DNA of 64,000 bases from Coniochaeta sp. PMI_546 (Eukaryota; Ascomycota; Sordariomycetes; Coniochaetales; Coniochaetaceae): assembly GCA_021432605.1 (NCBI GenBank), contig MU271149.1, positions 806,001 through 870,000 on the forward strand. The letters are read 5' to 3'. How positions within the stretch are numbered: the stretch's first letter is position 1; the number at the start of each line of letters is the position of its first letter. Position numbers and translations under genes: made by a program. Below, in pieces: positions 41,448 through 53,900 of the stretch. The notes beneath the pieces were generated by a model. That model had not been told where the DNA came from. It did no database searches and worked only from the letters and a program-made list of their open reading frames with translations.

Positions 41448-44400
41448 CTACTCATCAGCCCGATATCGCGCAGGCTTCTGCCTCTTCCTTCTTGACCGAT
41501 CAATGAGATCCCCGTCCTCGTCGTCCTCGTCATCCTCCTCCCCAGAGTCATCGTTCCGACCGAGTTCACTGACATCCCCATGACCCTCCCCGAAGCCCTC
41601 CTGCTCCTCCTCCTCCTCTTCCTGCCCATCCTCTCCCACCTTCCTCTTCCTGGTCCTCAGCGTATATCCCCTCCCAGTTTCCACCAGCGGCACATCGTCA
41701 GAATCTTCAACTTCTTCATCACCCACCGCATACGAGTCCTGCACCTCCTCCTCCTCCTCCTCCCCCTCTTCCTCCGATAAAGCCGACTCCTCGCTCGCAG
41801 CCGGCCTACTAGCAGCGGGCTTCGGATTCTTCGGCTTGCGGCCCGCCCCGGGCCGTGCCCCGCCGCGCTTCGAGACGCGCTTCTCCTTCCCCTCCTCCTT
41901 GTTTGGAGCAGTCGCGTTGCCAGGGTTCTTCCGCACGGCCTTCCTAGGGTCAGAGCTCGCCCCGGCCGCGGCGCGGACGTCGTCGTTGTACTCGCCCGAG
42001 AGAAACTGCTGCAGGTTCAGGCTGGGCCGCCCCTTGCGGCGTCTCCGGTCGCGGGCAAGTGTGTACGCTTCGATGTCTTCTTGGCTGTCCGTCACCTCGG
42101 GCCGGTACTCGTCATAGTCGTCCTCGTCTTCCGGGAGAGGGGGGATGCGGCCGCCGCGCTTCCGGGCACCGCCGGACGTTGAGAAATGGGCGGAGGCACC
42201 GGCTTCCTCTTGCTCGTCCTCTTCGACGGCCGAGGCTTCCCAGTCCATCTCGTCCGGGTCGCGCATGGTGCGGGGAGGGGCTTTCTTCGTGGCATTGCCT
42301 CGCGCGCGAGGCCGGCCGCGCTTGGAAGGGGACGCAAAGTCGACTTCCTTCCCCTTGTTCTTGGCGACTGTTGTCTTGCTGGGCGGTCGTCCCGGCTTGC
42401 GCTTGGGCCCCGGTTTGCGTTTGCCGGCTGCCTCGGCATCCTTGTCCTCGAGCAGCTTCTTCGTGAGATTGGGGAAGTTGTCGCCGTAGTTGAAGAAGAG
42501 CTCCTCGCCCGTCTTGATGTCTCTCATGGCCGTGAAGCGGATGCGGAACTCACCGTTCACGTACACGATCTTGGGGGTGATGTTGGCGCCTCTCTTGTCT
42601 CCGTCGCCGGCATGGTTGATGTAACGGCTCAGATTGCCGTATATTGCCGCGTCCACCCATATGCCCTCCGTGTCGAGCAATGTGAAGAGATACGAGGTAT
42701 TTGATGCTTCGTCAAACACGTTGCCCCGCCGCGCTTCACGGCGCACGCCTTCGTTTGCATTGATCAACTCGCCGGTGTACTCGATGATGAACTCCTCCTG
42801 ACCAATATCTTCGGCAGCGAAGAGACCGTAGCCGCAGCCGTCGAGTTGGGACTGCCCCATGAGAACGGCCTTGGAAACTCCACGCTGCATCGCCACGTTC
42901 TGGCACCCGGTCGCGTGCAGAGCGTCGTCATGCGCGTTGAGCTGGTTTGCTCTCTCTGCGGCTCCACAGCCCGTGCAGAGGACCGGATCGCACTCCCGGT
43001 TCAACAGGAGACAGATGCACGGCTTGCCTTCTTTCTGCCGCTCGATGCAGGTCTTCCCTGTGGAATGACAGGCGCACCCGGTGAACTTGTAGGGACAGCA
43101 GTCCGGGGTACACTGGCAGAAACGCTCGCAGAGGAGCTTGCCTAGGACACAGGGGCACTTGTTAGCGGCAGTACAGGGTCCTTCGTGGTGGCAGGGGTCG
43201 AGGATGACCCGTTTCTGGAAATCGTGCGAGATGGTCTGCTCGGTCCAGTCCGCCATCAGCATCTTCTTGTTACGGTCGTACCACCCCACGTTCTTGGCCT
43301 TTGGTTGCTCGGGCGGCGGCGGGGTGTATGGCAGCGACAGATTGAGAGCCACGAGCTTATCACGCACGTCCCAGCATTTCCGTCCGAGAATGGTCGCCAC
43401 AGCGCACTCTGGTCTGACGGAAGTCTTGCCCAGTGTTGCAAACATCGCCTTCAAGCACTTGATCTCCTCGGGCCTCCACTCGGGGGGTGTTGGTGCTGTT
43501 GGATGTGAGCCTTGGAAGCATTGGTTTTTACAAAGAGTGACCGTGGTACTGGCTGGCGACTTCAAAGGGTTGTTTTTGGTCTGCTCGGTCCACCTTTTCC
43601 GTATGAGAGGAGCCAGCCTCCCTAGGTTAGAGATGGAAAACCTGCTATTAGTATTGTCGTCGTCATACATCGACCCGTGTTCGCAGTCATGACCAAAGCA
43701 GATAAGACAATTGAAGAGGGCGTACGTCGCCAACTCCTGCTCGACATCGCGTAACAGCTCCTCGTCCCGTAGATTATGCGAATTAAGTGGTTCCTTCACT
43801 TTCTTGTTTAGGAGGAGGGCCTCGACTGCCTCATCCAACAATAAAACATCACGTAGTGTGGCCCGCCTTCCAAACACACGATCGAATGCCTCAGTGAATG
43901 CCTTAGCCGCAGCATGAGAATGAGGCGAGCTGTTGCTACCGATGTCCGAATCTAACAGCGTAGACTTTTGCTGAGGGGTGATGGTGCTGTCGTCATCGGT
44001 TGTGTGACTTGCCATGTAGCGTATGAGAGCCGATCTGTTACAGTGCTCGAGCCCTAGCTTCTCTATCCAGCGCTCGAGATAGGCGTGGAGTGTTGCTGCG
44101 TATTCGTCGCGTGCGATCCTCTTGGCTTTGGCTTGAGCCGGGTCCAGGGCTAGAGTGTCCATGCCATCAGTCTTGTCCATGTCGCGGAGCTCCTCGATCC
44201 ACTGGTAGTATCGGGCTTCCTCCGCGACATCGAGGTCTCGCAAAAAGGGTATGAACCTTAACTGCGTGTTAGGAGTTAAGATGTTCCTTGTAATCTCGAC
44301 ATGGTGAAATCTGTATCTTGGCACCCGTTGCTTGGTAGGCTTGATCAAAGTCATCGGAAACCATAGGTTCTTCTTGCGTGAGGGCTTGTCTGAGCCAACA

Positions 44401-45116
44401 TGCAGCTGCAGCGCGTGATCAGTTTAATCTGGGTTTTGTGAAGCAGACGAGTCAGTATGTCGGCGTACCTTGAACTGTATCCGCAACGCGCCTTCGCTGG
44501 TAGAGCCTGGCTCCTCGGCAATGGAAGGCATGTCGGCGAAGTCATCGACGGCACTCAGATGGCGCTGCTCTGGGGGTCTCTTAATGATTTCCCTGAGAGT
44601 GTACTGAACTAGCCGAGCATTTGCTTTGTCGATTTCGGTAGCGAAGGACTTTAGCTGATTCGCGATCTTGTCAACATTGAACGCCTCCTCCTTCTTGGCT
44701 GCGGATCTCCTGGGTGTGATGTTCTGTGCCATCTGGTCTGCTGGATTCCACCGACCTCTAGATGCTGGAGAGGAGTGGGGTGCCATGTTCGAAGCAGCAT
44801 TGCTAGTACCTAGTCCTGAACGTGGGGAAGCATCTTGGCCGTGGGACTGGGATAACCTCGTGGACCTTGGGCTCGTATCTTGACGCGTTCCGCCGGGAGA
44901 TGCACCTGTACCTGTCACTGCGGACTTAGACGGGGTGGTGACCACCTTCTGTGAGGACTGATGCGGGGACTGCTTGATTATGTTGGGCGGTGTCCCGGTG
45001 TGCACGGGAGGAGCGTTCTGAATCCCACGTAGGGACAGTTCGGCCCGGGCGACGCCATCATCGTCACTGTCGGAGTTGGTGAGGTCAATCACCGGAGCAT
45101 TTAAGATGGCAGGCAT
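41448..45116 (-). CDS. H3K27 methyltransferase KMT6 / E(z) (EZH2 homologue, PRC2)
   Basis: Two exons join to 1201 residues: 45116-44469 and 44405-41448. The intron 44406-44468 has GTACGC, AAACTGA and CAG, and the join gives IQFKLHVGSDKPSRKKNLW. Residues 1-215 are mostly disordered. After an EZH2-type N-terminal region there are a SANT-like segment (PPEWRPEEIKCLKAMF), a Cys-rich CXC/pre-SET block (about 621-703) and a SET domain (about 728-858). The SET domain has GYGLFAAEDI, NLSRYINHA and GEELFFNYGDNFPNL, the fungal KMT6 form. Unlike animal EZH2, a highly charged tail of about 340 residues follows. It has AT-hook-like GRP motifs (885-917) and long Glu/Asp runs. The enzyme deposits H3K27 methylation in PRC2 and silences facultative heterochromatin. 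All expected SET residues that I can check by eye are present. Confidence 0.95.
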
Positions 45117-46627
45117 GGCTGAAGAACGAGGAATGAGATTTCAAGGCAGTTGTCTTGGAGCCACTTGGTCGGACACTGTGCCTTCATGAGAGCTTCACAT
45201 TTGGCCTTGTCCAAGTCTCACTTCCACTGCCTGCACAGACACTATCTTGAAGATACAGTCGTGCATAGGAAGCTGGCTGATGAGATCAACATTGAATGCC
45301 AGGAGCAGGATGGAAAATAGCAAAGTCGATGAAGTTGAGTGAGTTGGTGATTACATCCACTACCAGTTAAGGTACACTGTAGACGCGATTTTGAAGTGTA
45401 AACGCGCTTGAGCTGTTGAGTGCCTTCGACTTTCGAGGTGGATCCATATTTATGCGATTAACCGTGGACTGGCGGTTCGACGTGTTGTTGATACGGATAC
45501 TAGAATTGTCCCAAGACTTAGTGGCCAGTACAACCTTAGGAGAAGCAAGCCGCCGTCCATCCTCTGGTTTATACAAGTAGCAATCGTTTGCCCTTGAGTA
45601 ACAGCAAGTCTACCGTGCAGAACTGTTTCGAAGCATGGCTATTCGATCTCGTCTCTTCAACATTGCACACCTACCATGATATGTGCGTGTAACTGGTGCC
45701 GCAACTTCGCAACGACAGTACCGTAAGTCAACAAATTTAGGGGCTCCGTCCTGACTAGTGGCCGGCTAGGCAGAGCCTCGTGACTCTGCGAACGAATTCG
45801 CTCGAACAGGAACGTCATCGAGACCGTCCCAGCCTAGCTTGCTGCCTGGTTTGGAAACATGGACTAGAGTTGACCTAGTGCAGGCTTGGAGACCCTGGAA
45901 ATCGATTTGCGTTGTTCAGATCAAGTACCTGCTAGGGAGAGAAATGTTCCATAACCCCTAGACGTGTGTCTCGACTCCGAAAGAATCTACGAAACTGCAA
46001 CTGTGACTTCCTCTTTGGGGATACTGGCAGCATCTATGTATAATGTATGTACGTGTATACCTCACCACTACACGTGTACAAAGTAAGGTAGCGCTGGATG
46101 TTCCGTCTGAAGACTCCCAACCATGAAATCAATCCATCCCCGGGCCAGCAGGGCCAGCCAGTGGGGCTCCACAAGAGATCTTCATTGATTCACTGGAAGT
46201 CCGCCCGTGCACAGGCCACTGACCGCACACGCAAAAACGGAAACGGGACTAGCGTCAATTCCGGAAGTTGCTGATGACGTCGACTGTGAGCCCATCATCA
46301 CCCTGCCAGAGTCGAATGCGGTCTCCAGCAACAAGACAGGGACACAACAGAGTTTACCCAATCATTCCGTTCTTCATAAAGTCATCCTCCTCTCCCTCTC
46401 CCGCGCTGACAAGCTTGCATACTCTCCTCTTCTGCTCCAAATCTCTCCAAAATATATTAACCAGGTTACCTCTTTCCACACGCCACTCAAAACAGCCCCG
46501 CAGTGTCCTTTGTCGCGACTACCAATCCAATATAGCATCGTCATCACCTCATTCCTCGTAGGCTTTCAAGCCCAGTTTCTACACCACAACACCGCAACAT
46601 CATAAAGCCGCTTAACACACCGTAACC
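45117..46627. other. Divergent promoter region of KMT6 and PIL1
   Basis: No gene is seen. The PIL1-proximal 309 nt (46319-46627) contain no ATG on the plus strand and are CT-rich, fitting a 5' leader. A TATATTAA sequence lies near 46454. AAGTAAGGTA at 46081-46090 is another copy of the recurrent motif. Confidence 0.5.
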
Positions 46628-47992
46628 ATGCATCGCACTTACTCTATGCGCGCCTCGAGGGCGCCTACTGCCTCGCAGATTCAGGTATGTTTGGCTGTGA
46701 AATCCTCTTGAACGGTCAGGACTGAGGTTGGCTAACGTCCATGTGCCACGGCAGAACCCTCCACCACCGCCATCCAGCACCAAGTCCGGTCGTTTCTTCG
46801 GTCGCGGCGGAATCGGTGAGTTTTCTCAGCCATAAACTTTTTGCGCCGGAGGTATTGGCGCGCAGCTGGAATTGTCAGGTCCTAACAGACGGGGTCTAGG
46901 CCATGCTCTCCGACGCAATGCTGCCGGAGCTTTCGGGCCCGATCTGGCCAAGAAGCTCTCGCAGCTCGTGAAGATGGAGAAGAATGTCATGCGCAGCTTA
47001 GAAACAGTTGCCAAGGAGCGCATGGAGGTTGCTGTATGTGCATCCTGATATCAAGTCTCTTCATACGGAATCCCGGGTCTGACCGCTCCTTTAGCAACAA
47101 CTCTCACTCTGGGGTGAATCCTGCGACGAGGATGTCTCGGACGTTACCGACAAGCTCGGCGTCCTGCTCTACGAGATAGGCGAATTGGAGGATCAATACG
47201 TCGACCGGTACGACCAGTACCGGATCACGATGAAGAGCATTAGGAATATCGAGGCCTCCGTCCAACCTAGCAGAGACAGTGCGTCATACCACCGAACCCT
47301 CTGTGGCATATACAACGCATAAAGCGGACATAGCTGACCATCCCATAACAGGAAAGCAAAAGATCACCGACCAAATCGCCCAGCTCAAGTACAAGGAACC
47401 CAACTCCCCCAAGATCGTCGTCCTGGAGCAGGAGCTCGTCCGCGCCGAGGCCGAGTCCCTCGTGGCTGAGGCACAGCTCTCCAACATAACGCGCGAGAAG
47501 GTCAAGGCCGCGTACACGTACCAGTTCGACGCACTGCGCGAGCACTGCGAGAAGGTGGCCATCATCGCCGGCTACGGCAAGCACCTGCTCGAGCTGATCG
47601 ACGACACCCCCGTGACTCCCGGCGAGACGCGTGCCGCCTACGACGGCTACGAGGCCTCCAAGGCCATCATCCAGGACTGCGAGGACGCCCTCACCAACTG
47701 GGTCACGCAGAATGCCGCCGTCTCGAGCAAGTTGTCTACCCGGGCGCGCACCCTGAGCCAGCGCCGCCGGAACAATATCAAGCACCGCAGTGAGGGACAT
47801 GACCTCTCGAGCCAGGACGCCCCGCTTAACGACGGGAGCTCCTGGGTTCAGGCTTCGCAGCACAAGGACGAGGAGTATGAGGAGGAGGAGGAGGAAGACG
47901 AGGATGCCGACGAGCGGAGGCACTCGCTCCTCGACTCGGATGGCCTAAACGGCGAGAGCCGCGGTAGGACTCAGGAGGCTGTTGCTGCTTAG
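46628..47992 (+). CDS. PIL1: Eisosome core BAR protein Pil1/Lsp1 (PilA)
   Basis: Five exons join to 358 residues: 46628-46684, 46755-46815, 46900-47033, 47095-47278 and 47352-47992. All four introns are 61-84 nt with GT...AG ends. The N-terminus (MHRTYSMRASRAPTASQIQNPPPP) and the block RFFGRGGIGHALRRNAAGAFGPDLAKKLSQLVKMEKNVMRS are diagnostic of Pil1/Lsp1. The remainder is the helical BAR domain of the family (for example QLSLWGESCDEDVSDVTDKLGVLLYEIGELEDQY), ending near residue 270. The tail is acidic, with a run of Glu. Pil1 forms filaments that shape plasma-membrane furrows (eisosomes), the domain where Sur7 proteins reside; regulation is by phosphorylation. The intron-rich structure with a very short first exon is typical of this gene in filamentous fungi. 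Confidence 0.96.
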
Positions 47993-49403
47993 TTTTTTAG
48001 TGTGCAAGTCATAGAATGAGCTTCTTTCCAGGAAAACCCAGGGACTGTGCTAAAAGCAATATCCGCACAACAAGGGCACGACAAAGGACGACGGGACGGA
48101 AGTGGTAATCGGTAATCTTTCTTCTCACGGACGGAGCCTGGTGGGTTGGTTTTCAAGGTTGCCAACTGTTGAGTCTTATGTAGCATGTCTTAGCTGTACA
48201 ATTAACGCTTTGCCTTTTTGTCGTCACGTATTGCCTCCCACATCGGCGGTTCTGTCCAAACTCTGCTCGCGAGCACAGAGGACAGGATAACAGCTGAGAC
48301 GAACCTCGACACTAGAGTACCGGCAGTTCTACTTCGTGTCTGATTCTAGGACGGCGTACACGGCCAGGTATCTCGGAACTTTATGCCTTTCTCACAGCGT
48401 CTTTGCTTTCTCCTCCTCTCGTCGCCCCGTTCCCTTCCCTCCTAGTTGATGCTTTTCCCTCCTTGCTTTCTTCTACCGCTTTTCATGCCACTGTAGTTTT
48501 CTTCCTTTTCCGAACTAGGGATCCAAGGAAAACAGTATGTGATATCAGCCTGTCACCAAATGGCGCTTCTCCCAAGAAAAACGCCATCGCACATGCCCCT
48601 CTTGGTTTGGTACATCACCTCATCCGAAGCAAGAGCAGGAGATACGGCAGTATTCCCACGTGAAGCTAATTCCCACGTGAAGCTAGGAGCAAACGGCATA
48701 GCACAATACGAGGGCGCCATCAAAAGGTCACTAAAGCAAGGCAGCCAAGTAGCGAGAAGCATCAACGTCAAGTTGTCATCTATCTTATGCTACTCTTCAT
48801 GGGGGTATCTTTTCGTTCACCTCACGACAGCAATGCAATATCAAAGACACACTCCGCCCGTCATGCCGGCGTTGCCTCTTGTTTCCCTGTCAGGGGGGTT
48901 TGCTGTCACGCCCCCGACTCGGTCTAGTAGTTTACGCTCTCTCCGACCAATTCCTTTCCTCGCACCACATGCCCGCTATGCACCGAGATTCCCGAAAAAT
49001 GCAAAAACGCTTAATCGTGACATGTTGCCAGTTCAGCCAGATGACTGTAACAAAGGGAATTAAAGGTATGGGTCCGAGGACCCGGAGCGGACCGCGTGAA
49101 GCGGAACGTTGATGGTGACTGTCGGATTATAGATGCTGTCTGGCCAAGAAGCGAGACAGATATGGCCCCAGACTAGCAAGAGCCTGAATCTGACCGCTGG
49201 AGGTACCATCGCATCAGAGGCATTATTCCACCTTAAGCGTCTCTGCACAAACGAGCTACATCAGTGTGCGGCTCGGAACTGATGAGCAATGGCACAGGGT
49301 GACCCTCCGCGAGCAGACACTTATATGATAGACCTTCCGAGGAGTTGGCAAGTGGACCCTCAGGTGGAGGATAGTATGCACAAACCATGATGTGTCCGAA
49401 TCT
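47993..49403. other. Intergenic region between convergent 3' ends
   Basis: This holds the 3' flanks of PIL1 (plus) and PNG1 (minus). No supported gene; the plus-strand frames near 48403-49063 have no domain. A CT-rich segment lies at about 48400-48480. Confidence 0.5.
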
Positions 49404-50925
49404 TCAATGAGGGAAAGGTCCTCGCGGCGAGTTCGGTGGCTGCTGCTCCAGGTTCCGACCGTCCTCACCACGCATAGCAACCCACTCGCGACTGCCACTC
49501 TGGCGACCAAGCTGCTCAGCAGGCAGCTTGGTGTCACTGCTGCCCTGGCGGGCAGGTTGCTCAGCGGGCCGCTTGGTATCGTCGCCAGCAGACCCGCTGG
49601 CTCCTCGACCGGTGCGGGAGGTACTCGGGCCCTCAATGGGCGACGGGTCAAGGTGGATGACAGCCTGCGCGATAGGCTCGACCACGTAGTGGCACAGCTC
49701 GCGCTCCTCGCGCAAGTCCTCCTGCATCAGGCGGTACTTCTCGTCCTTGCTCATGTTGGCGCGGCGTATGTTCTTGATCTCCTGCATGATGTACAGCATG
49801 ACCTCCTCCGGACACCGGTTCCGCGGGTTATAGTACTCGCTCTTGCGCACGTAGCGCCTCGTCACGTCCGTCGCGCCGTCGATGGAGAAGGCGACGCAGT
49901 AGGACATCTTCTTGCCCCAGGCCTCGGTGTACATCCTCGGCTGGTCGAAGGCTTCCTCGCATGAGTCGACGTGGACCCAGCGCTTGTTGTGTTCCGAATA
50001 TACCTCGGTCCAGATGTGGTCTTCCATGTTCCAGACCCAGCGCACTCGACTTCCGACGGCACGGCAGAGCATGCTGAAGCAATTGGCCCATTCGCCGACT
50101 CGTCCTTCCCTTGTCTGCATCAGTCGCCAGACGTCGCTATACCTGGGAAATCGCTTGAAATTCCGGCAATTCGAGCACTGGTAGAGCTCCACGCGAAGAG
50201 CGCCGCACGCAACCTCATCTGGCGTAGGTGGAGTTACTCCAGCACCGATTGTTGGTGACATGCAGTGGTCGCATGGCGGGTTGTTGACCCATGTGAAAAA
50301 GGAGCGCTTGAACCACCTGCGGTGTGATTGTCAGTATACCACTAGCGGCATAGGAAGAAGTCTGCTGCTACAGCGATTGGACGCACCTTAATAATGCCCT
50401 GATCACGCAATCTTGGTAACCCCATTCTGGCCTGCGCCCATCACCCATGCTGTCGGCTTGCGCTTGGAGGACTTGGCAGTGTTCTTCCGCGTCGCTGTAG
50501 ATTCTATCCAACGGTACGGCCCTTAACGCTTCATCTAGTAAGCCAGGGTTTTCGTACTTCATTGGCGTGGATGACAATGTGATGAGCAGGCTCCTGAACT
50601 TGGCAGACCTCTGATCGTTCGCTGCTGGGGGCACAGGGTGTAATGGTATGTTCCGTAAAGAAGAATATGGAGGGGGAGTGGAAGCGCTACCTGCGCCATG
50701 CGAGGTTGCATGCGACGTTGATGGGCGGCTCGAAGATGGCGCTGGAGAGCGCCGGAGGTCGTAGGACGATCCTGTTTCTCGGAGTGCAGGTGACCCTGAC
50801 CGCGAGCGCGATAGCTCGTTCAAACGTCTTGTTCGTAGTAATTGTTCGAATTGTTTCGTAAGGTCTCGGGCCCATTCCTCCCCAAGCGAACCATCGCCTG
50901 GTGGCGGTGGTGGTTGACTGGCCAT
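49404..50925 (-). CDS. PNG1: PNG1, peptide:N-glycanase-like protein lacking the catalytic Cys
   Basis: Two exons join to 483 residues: 50925-50387 and 50316-49404. The intron 50317-50386 has a TACTGAC branch site and CAG acceptor. The transglutaminase-like core of PNGases is clear: CDHC and CSNC pairs for the structural zinc, then GR-V253[13 protein letters not shown], DH280IWTEVY and WVHVD297SCE. In active PNGases the first of these motifs is GRCGEW and its Cys is the nucleophile. Here that position is Val (codon GTC, 50097-50099), while His and Asp are kept, so it is probably inactive as a glycanase. Neurospora PNG1 has been reported as essential for polarity despite lacking enzyme activity. 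The N-terminal 150 residues are Ser/Pro-rich; the tail has a tandem 15-residue repeat. Confidence 0.93.
49493..49582 (-). repeat. Tandem 45-bp repeat in the PNG1 tail
   Basis: Two adjacent units of 15 codons (49582-49538 and 49537-49493) both encode a D-T-K-x-P-A-E-Q-x-x-R-Q pattern. They are diverged at roughly a quarter of positions, so the duplication is not recent. Confidence 0.75.
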
Positions 50926-53900
50926 AATGTCGTCTGTAGATATGTGTATATAAATTTGGAGAGCGTCAAAGACTGTGTTTTCTTCGACAGAACTCTCGAG
51001 ACAGTCGTGAGTATGAATGATGGGTGGCTACTATCTCTTCGACCCGAAAGCTGGTGCCTGTTTCAGTCGCCCCCTCTACTCGGTCGGCTCCCCTCGCCGT
51101 CGCAAGTTTGTCGTCGACCTTTTCGAATTGTTCGCTGATTTAGTTTCGCTCCTCGCGGGAGCCCTTTTTGGTACCCGGATTGCTCAGCTCCTCACGAACG
51201 AAGTCGAGTGCCGTCGCAGTGTAGACAGGCGCTTGTTCCATGAAGGAGCGATATGTAGGTCGGCCGACGGGTGGGATAATCGTCAACTAGGTGGATCGTT
51301 ATCGTGGAGTGAGTCCAGAGGTATCGAGTGTATTTCCGTTGGGCAAGGACGCAAAAACGATCAGAATGCAATCCCTTGTGCTAAAGGAGAAGACAAGCAG
51401 TATAAGTCAAGGGGGTTCTCCGACATTGAATAGAGTTCTAGGGCGGCGTGGACAAGTCGGGATGGCAGACATTGGATGGCGAGAAGGGTACGTATGCCTG
51501 GGCCTGTACTTGCGAAAAGCGGGATTGATTGCGTGGACTGAGGAGGGGAGGGAGCATGGGGTGACGCGCGGCCCAAGGAAACGGCCAATCAGATGCATGT
51601 AGACGCCATTAGTCGGATCCACATCTGGGGCGCCCCTTCCCTACCCTTTCCTACCCGAATGGGTTTTGTACAGCCGCGCACCGTCTACTGTCTACCACAG
51701 TAGATCTGCCTGCAACTGGCAAGCGTTGGGGATTTGCATCCAAGTCACCAGTTGCAACTGTAAGGTATTTTCCATTACGGCTGCTGTTGAGGGATCGTCC
51801 TTCTCATGTGTCAGTTGTTCGTCAAGTCCCTCCCTCGGTCTTGCAGGTCGAAGTTGATGGCCACACCCGTGACATTCAGCTTGGTGGAGCCGCTGTCCAG
51901 CAATGAGCAATGCCTCGATGCTGACTGGGTGCCTCGCACCAGCAATCAAGTGGACTGCCAAAGGAGGGCCAGGAGGGCGTGGCTGAAATCATCCAAAACT
52001 TCTAGCTGCGCCACGCCGCACCCATCAATGTGCCACCTTTAAGTTTTAAACATCTCTTTAACAGCTCAACTGCTTTCTGCCCTCACAGAAATATTCAGAA
52101 GCAACATACGGCCGGGCAAGGCTTGTTGTAGTTGGGCTACCGCCTGGCTGACTTGCGGTCTTTCTTCGAGGTTGATTTCCATTGTCACAGGACTCTGCGG
52201 GTTATCCTCTACCAAGCGGTTCGTGCCCCGGCAATGCTCTACGATACCGTACGTTTCCTTGCGCCTAAACTTGCACCCTTGGAGTAAAGTCAAAGTCATC
52301 CACGTAACTTACGCGAATAGCGCAATTGCGCGGCTTTGGATTTGTGGACTGCCTGAAGTGCGTGCATGCGTGCGTGACGTGCGTTGCTCACTCGCCACAG
52401 ATACGTACTTGTCTTGAAGTTCCCCTTCAAGATTTAGGTAGACAGTTGATCTTCCAGATGGTCGCTCTAGTCACGTTGCTATAAAAACGACCTATCTCCC
52501 CGAATCCAGCTACTGACGGTCGAACAGCGTCTAGGCACAATCAAGATGAAGAATCCTTCCATATTGCTGTGTTTTCCCACCAACCCTTGGCATCCATCTC
52601 ATGATACCTAACCGTGATTTTGCCTCCATGAATGAAATGCCAAGACTCTTGAGTCTGGTCCCTCCAATATATATGATATCCTCAACTCGACGACGAGATG
52701 TAGCTGTTTCCCTTGGTAGAGGTCTTCGGGGACAAATCTGGTGCCCGGCTGCTGGTCCGGGCATTCAACCACCTTAGCCACGAGGGGATCACCAGTCAAG
52801 CGAGCAGCCCCTATAACACCTATTTATCCCAAGGTGAGCATGATGCGTCGCTCCCCGGTTCGAACTGCTGGCCCGTCCTTGTCACCTAGGTAAGGGGGCA
52901 CTAAAATCCAAGGCATAATCCGAACAAAACTCCCCGACTTAGTACCACTATCGTGGGAACTCTAATCTTAATTCTGTTTTATACCTCCGGAGGGGTATAG
53001 GAATGTGAAACGAGGAGGGACCAACGCGTGGTCTTGGCTCCTGAACCCGTCGCTGCCGGGTTGCCATGGAGCAGCACTCGTCGGCATAAGCTATCTTTTG
53101 ACCCTGCCGTCTTCCGAGACGATCGGTTACCAGCTCTCTTGATGTATCTGAGTTACTGGCGACTCTTTCTGGGGTCGAGAGCAGGCTGAGAGAAGCGGTC
53201 GAGCTGGAGTGCGCCATGAAGGAAGACACTCATCGATAACATCGTTCTGACACAGCATCTCGTCCGCTTCGGTAGATGCTAGGCGTGACTAACTTCCCGG
53301 CAGGGCCCCCGAGTGGTAGATCTGACGGACAGGAACCTCTTCACGGGAACCTTGAGGTGCGAGGAACTCCCAGTGGTCATGTTGACTTGGCGTACAATAG
53401 GTCATGTCAATCAGCTTGCGTAGTGACGCGCGTCTCCGCCCACGATGACCCACCAGCGGCCCTTGGGACGATCATCCGTCTCGTTTAAAAGGATCCTCGT
53501 TATCGTAGATCGAGGTCCGGCTGGCAAGTACAGGCGTCAGTGGTAGGGGTAGGTTCGCCTGCGGGTCGTTGTAAGGTAAAAGTGCAGTGCTTATGGTATG
53601 AAGGGTACAAAATACTCGTAAAACCACTGTTGATGGACCCTCAAGATAACAGAAGCTATCCTATACACACCTCCAGGCCCACCAGTCATTCAGTTCTCGA
53701 GTTGATTCGTAGATCTGGTTGGACCTAACTTGACGTGTCGATTCTTAGGTGCTGTTCCATATATCATTAATAACAGCCACTCCGCTCCGATAAACAAAAC
53801 CATCGTTATTCATTGCAGCTTTGAATGCAAAGAGAATGCAAGAACCGAAGATGATGATGAAGAGCTCGCCACTAGTCAGACGGATCCATCAGCAGATGGA

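Noticed and set aside
47267-47923. Antisense frame (218 codons) opposite PIL1
   Set aside because: Leu/Val-rich shadow of the Glu/Asp-rich tail and the BAR coding exon; no independent support.
52840-52900. tRNA-like T-arm text (GGTTCGAAC) in an intergenic region
   Set aside because: No pairing acceptor stem or anticodon arm can be drawn around it.
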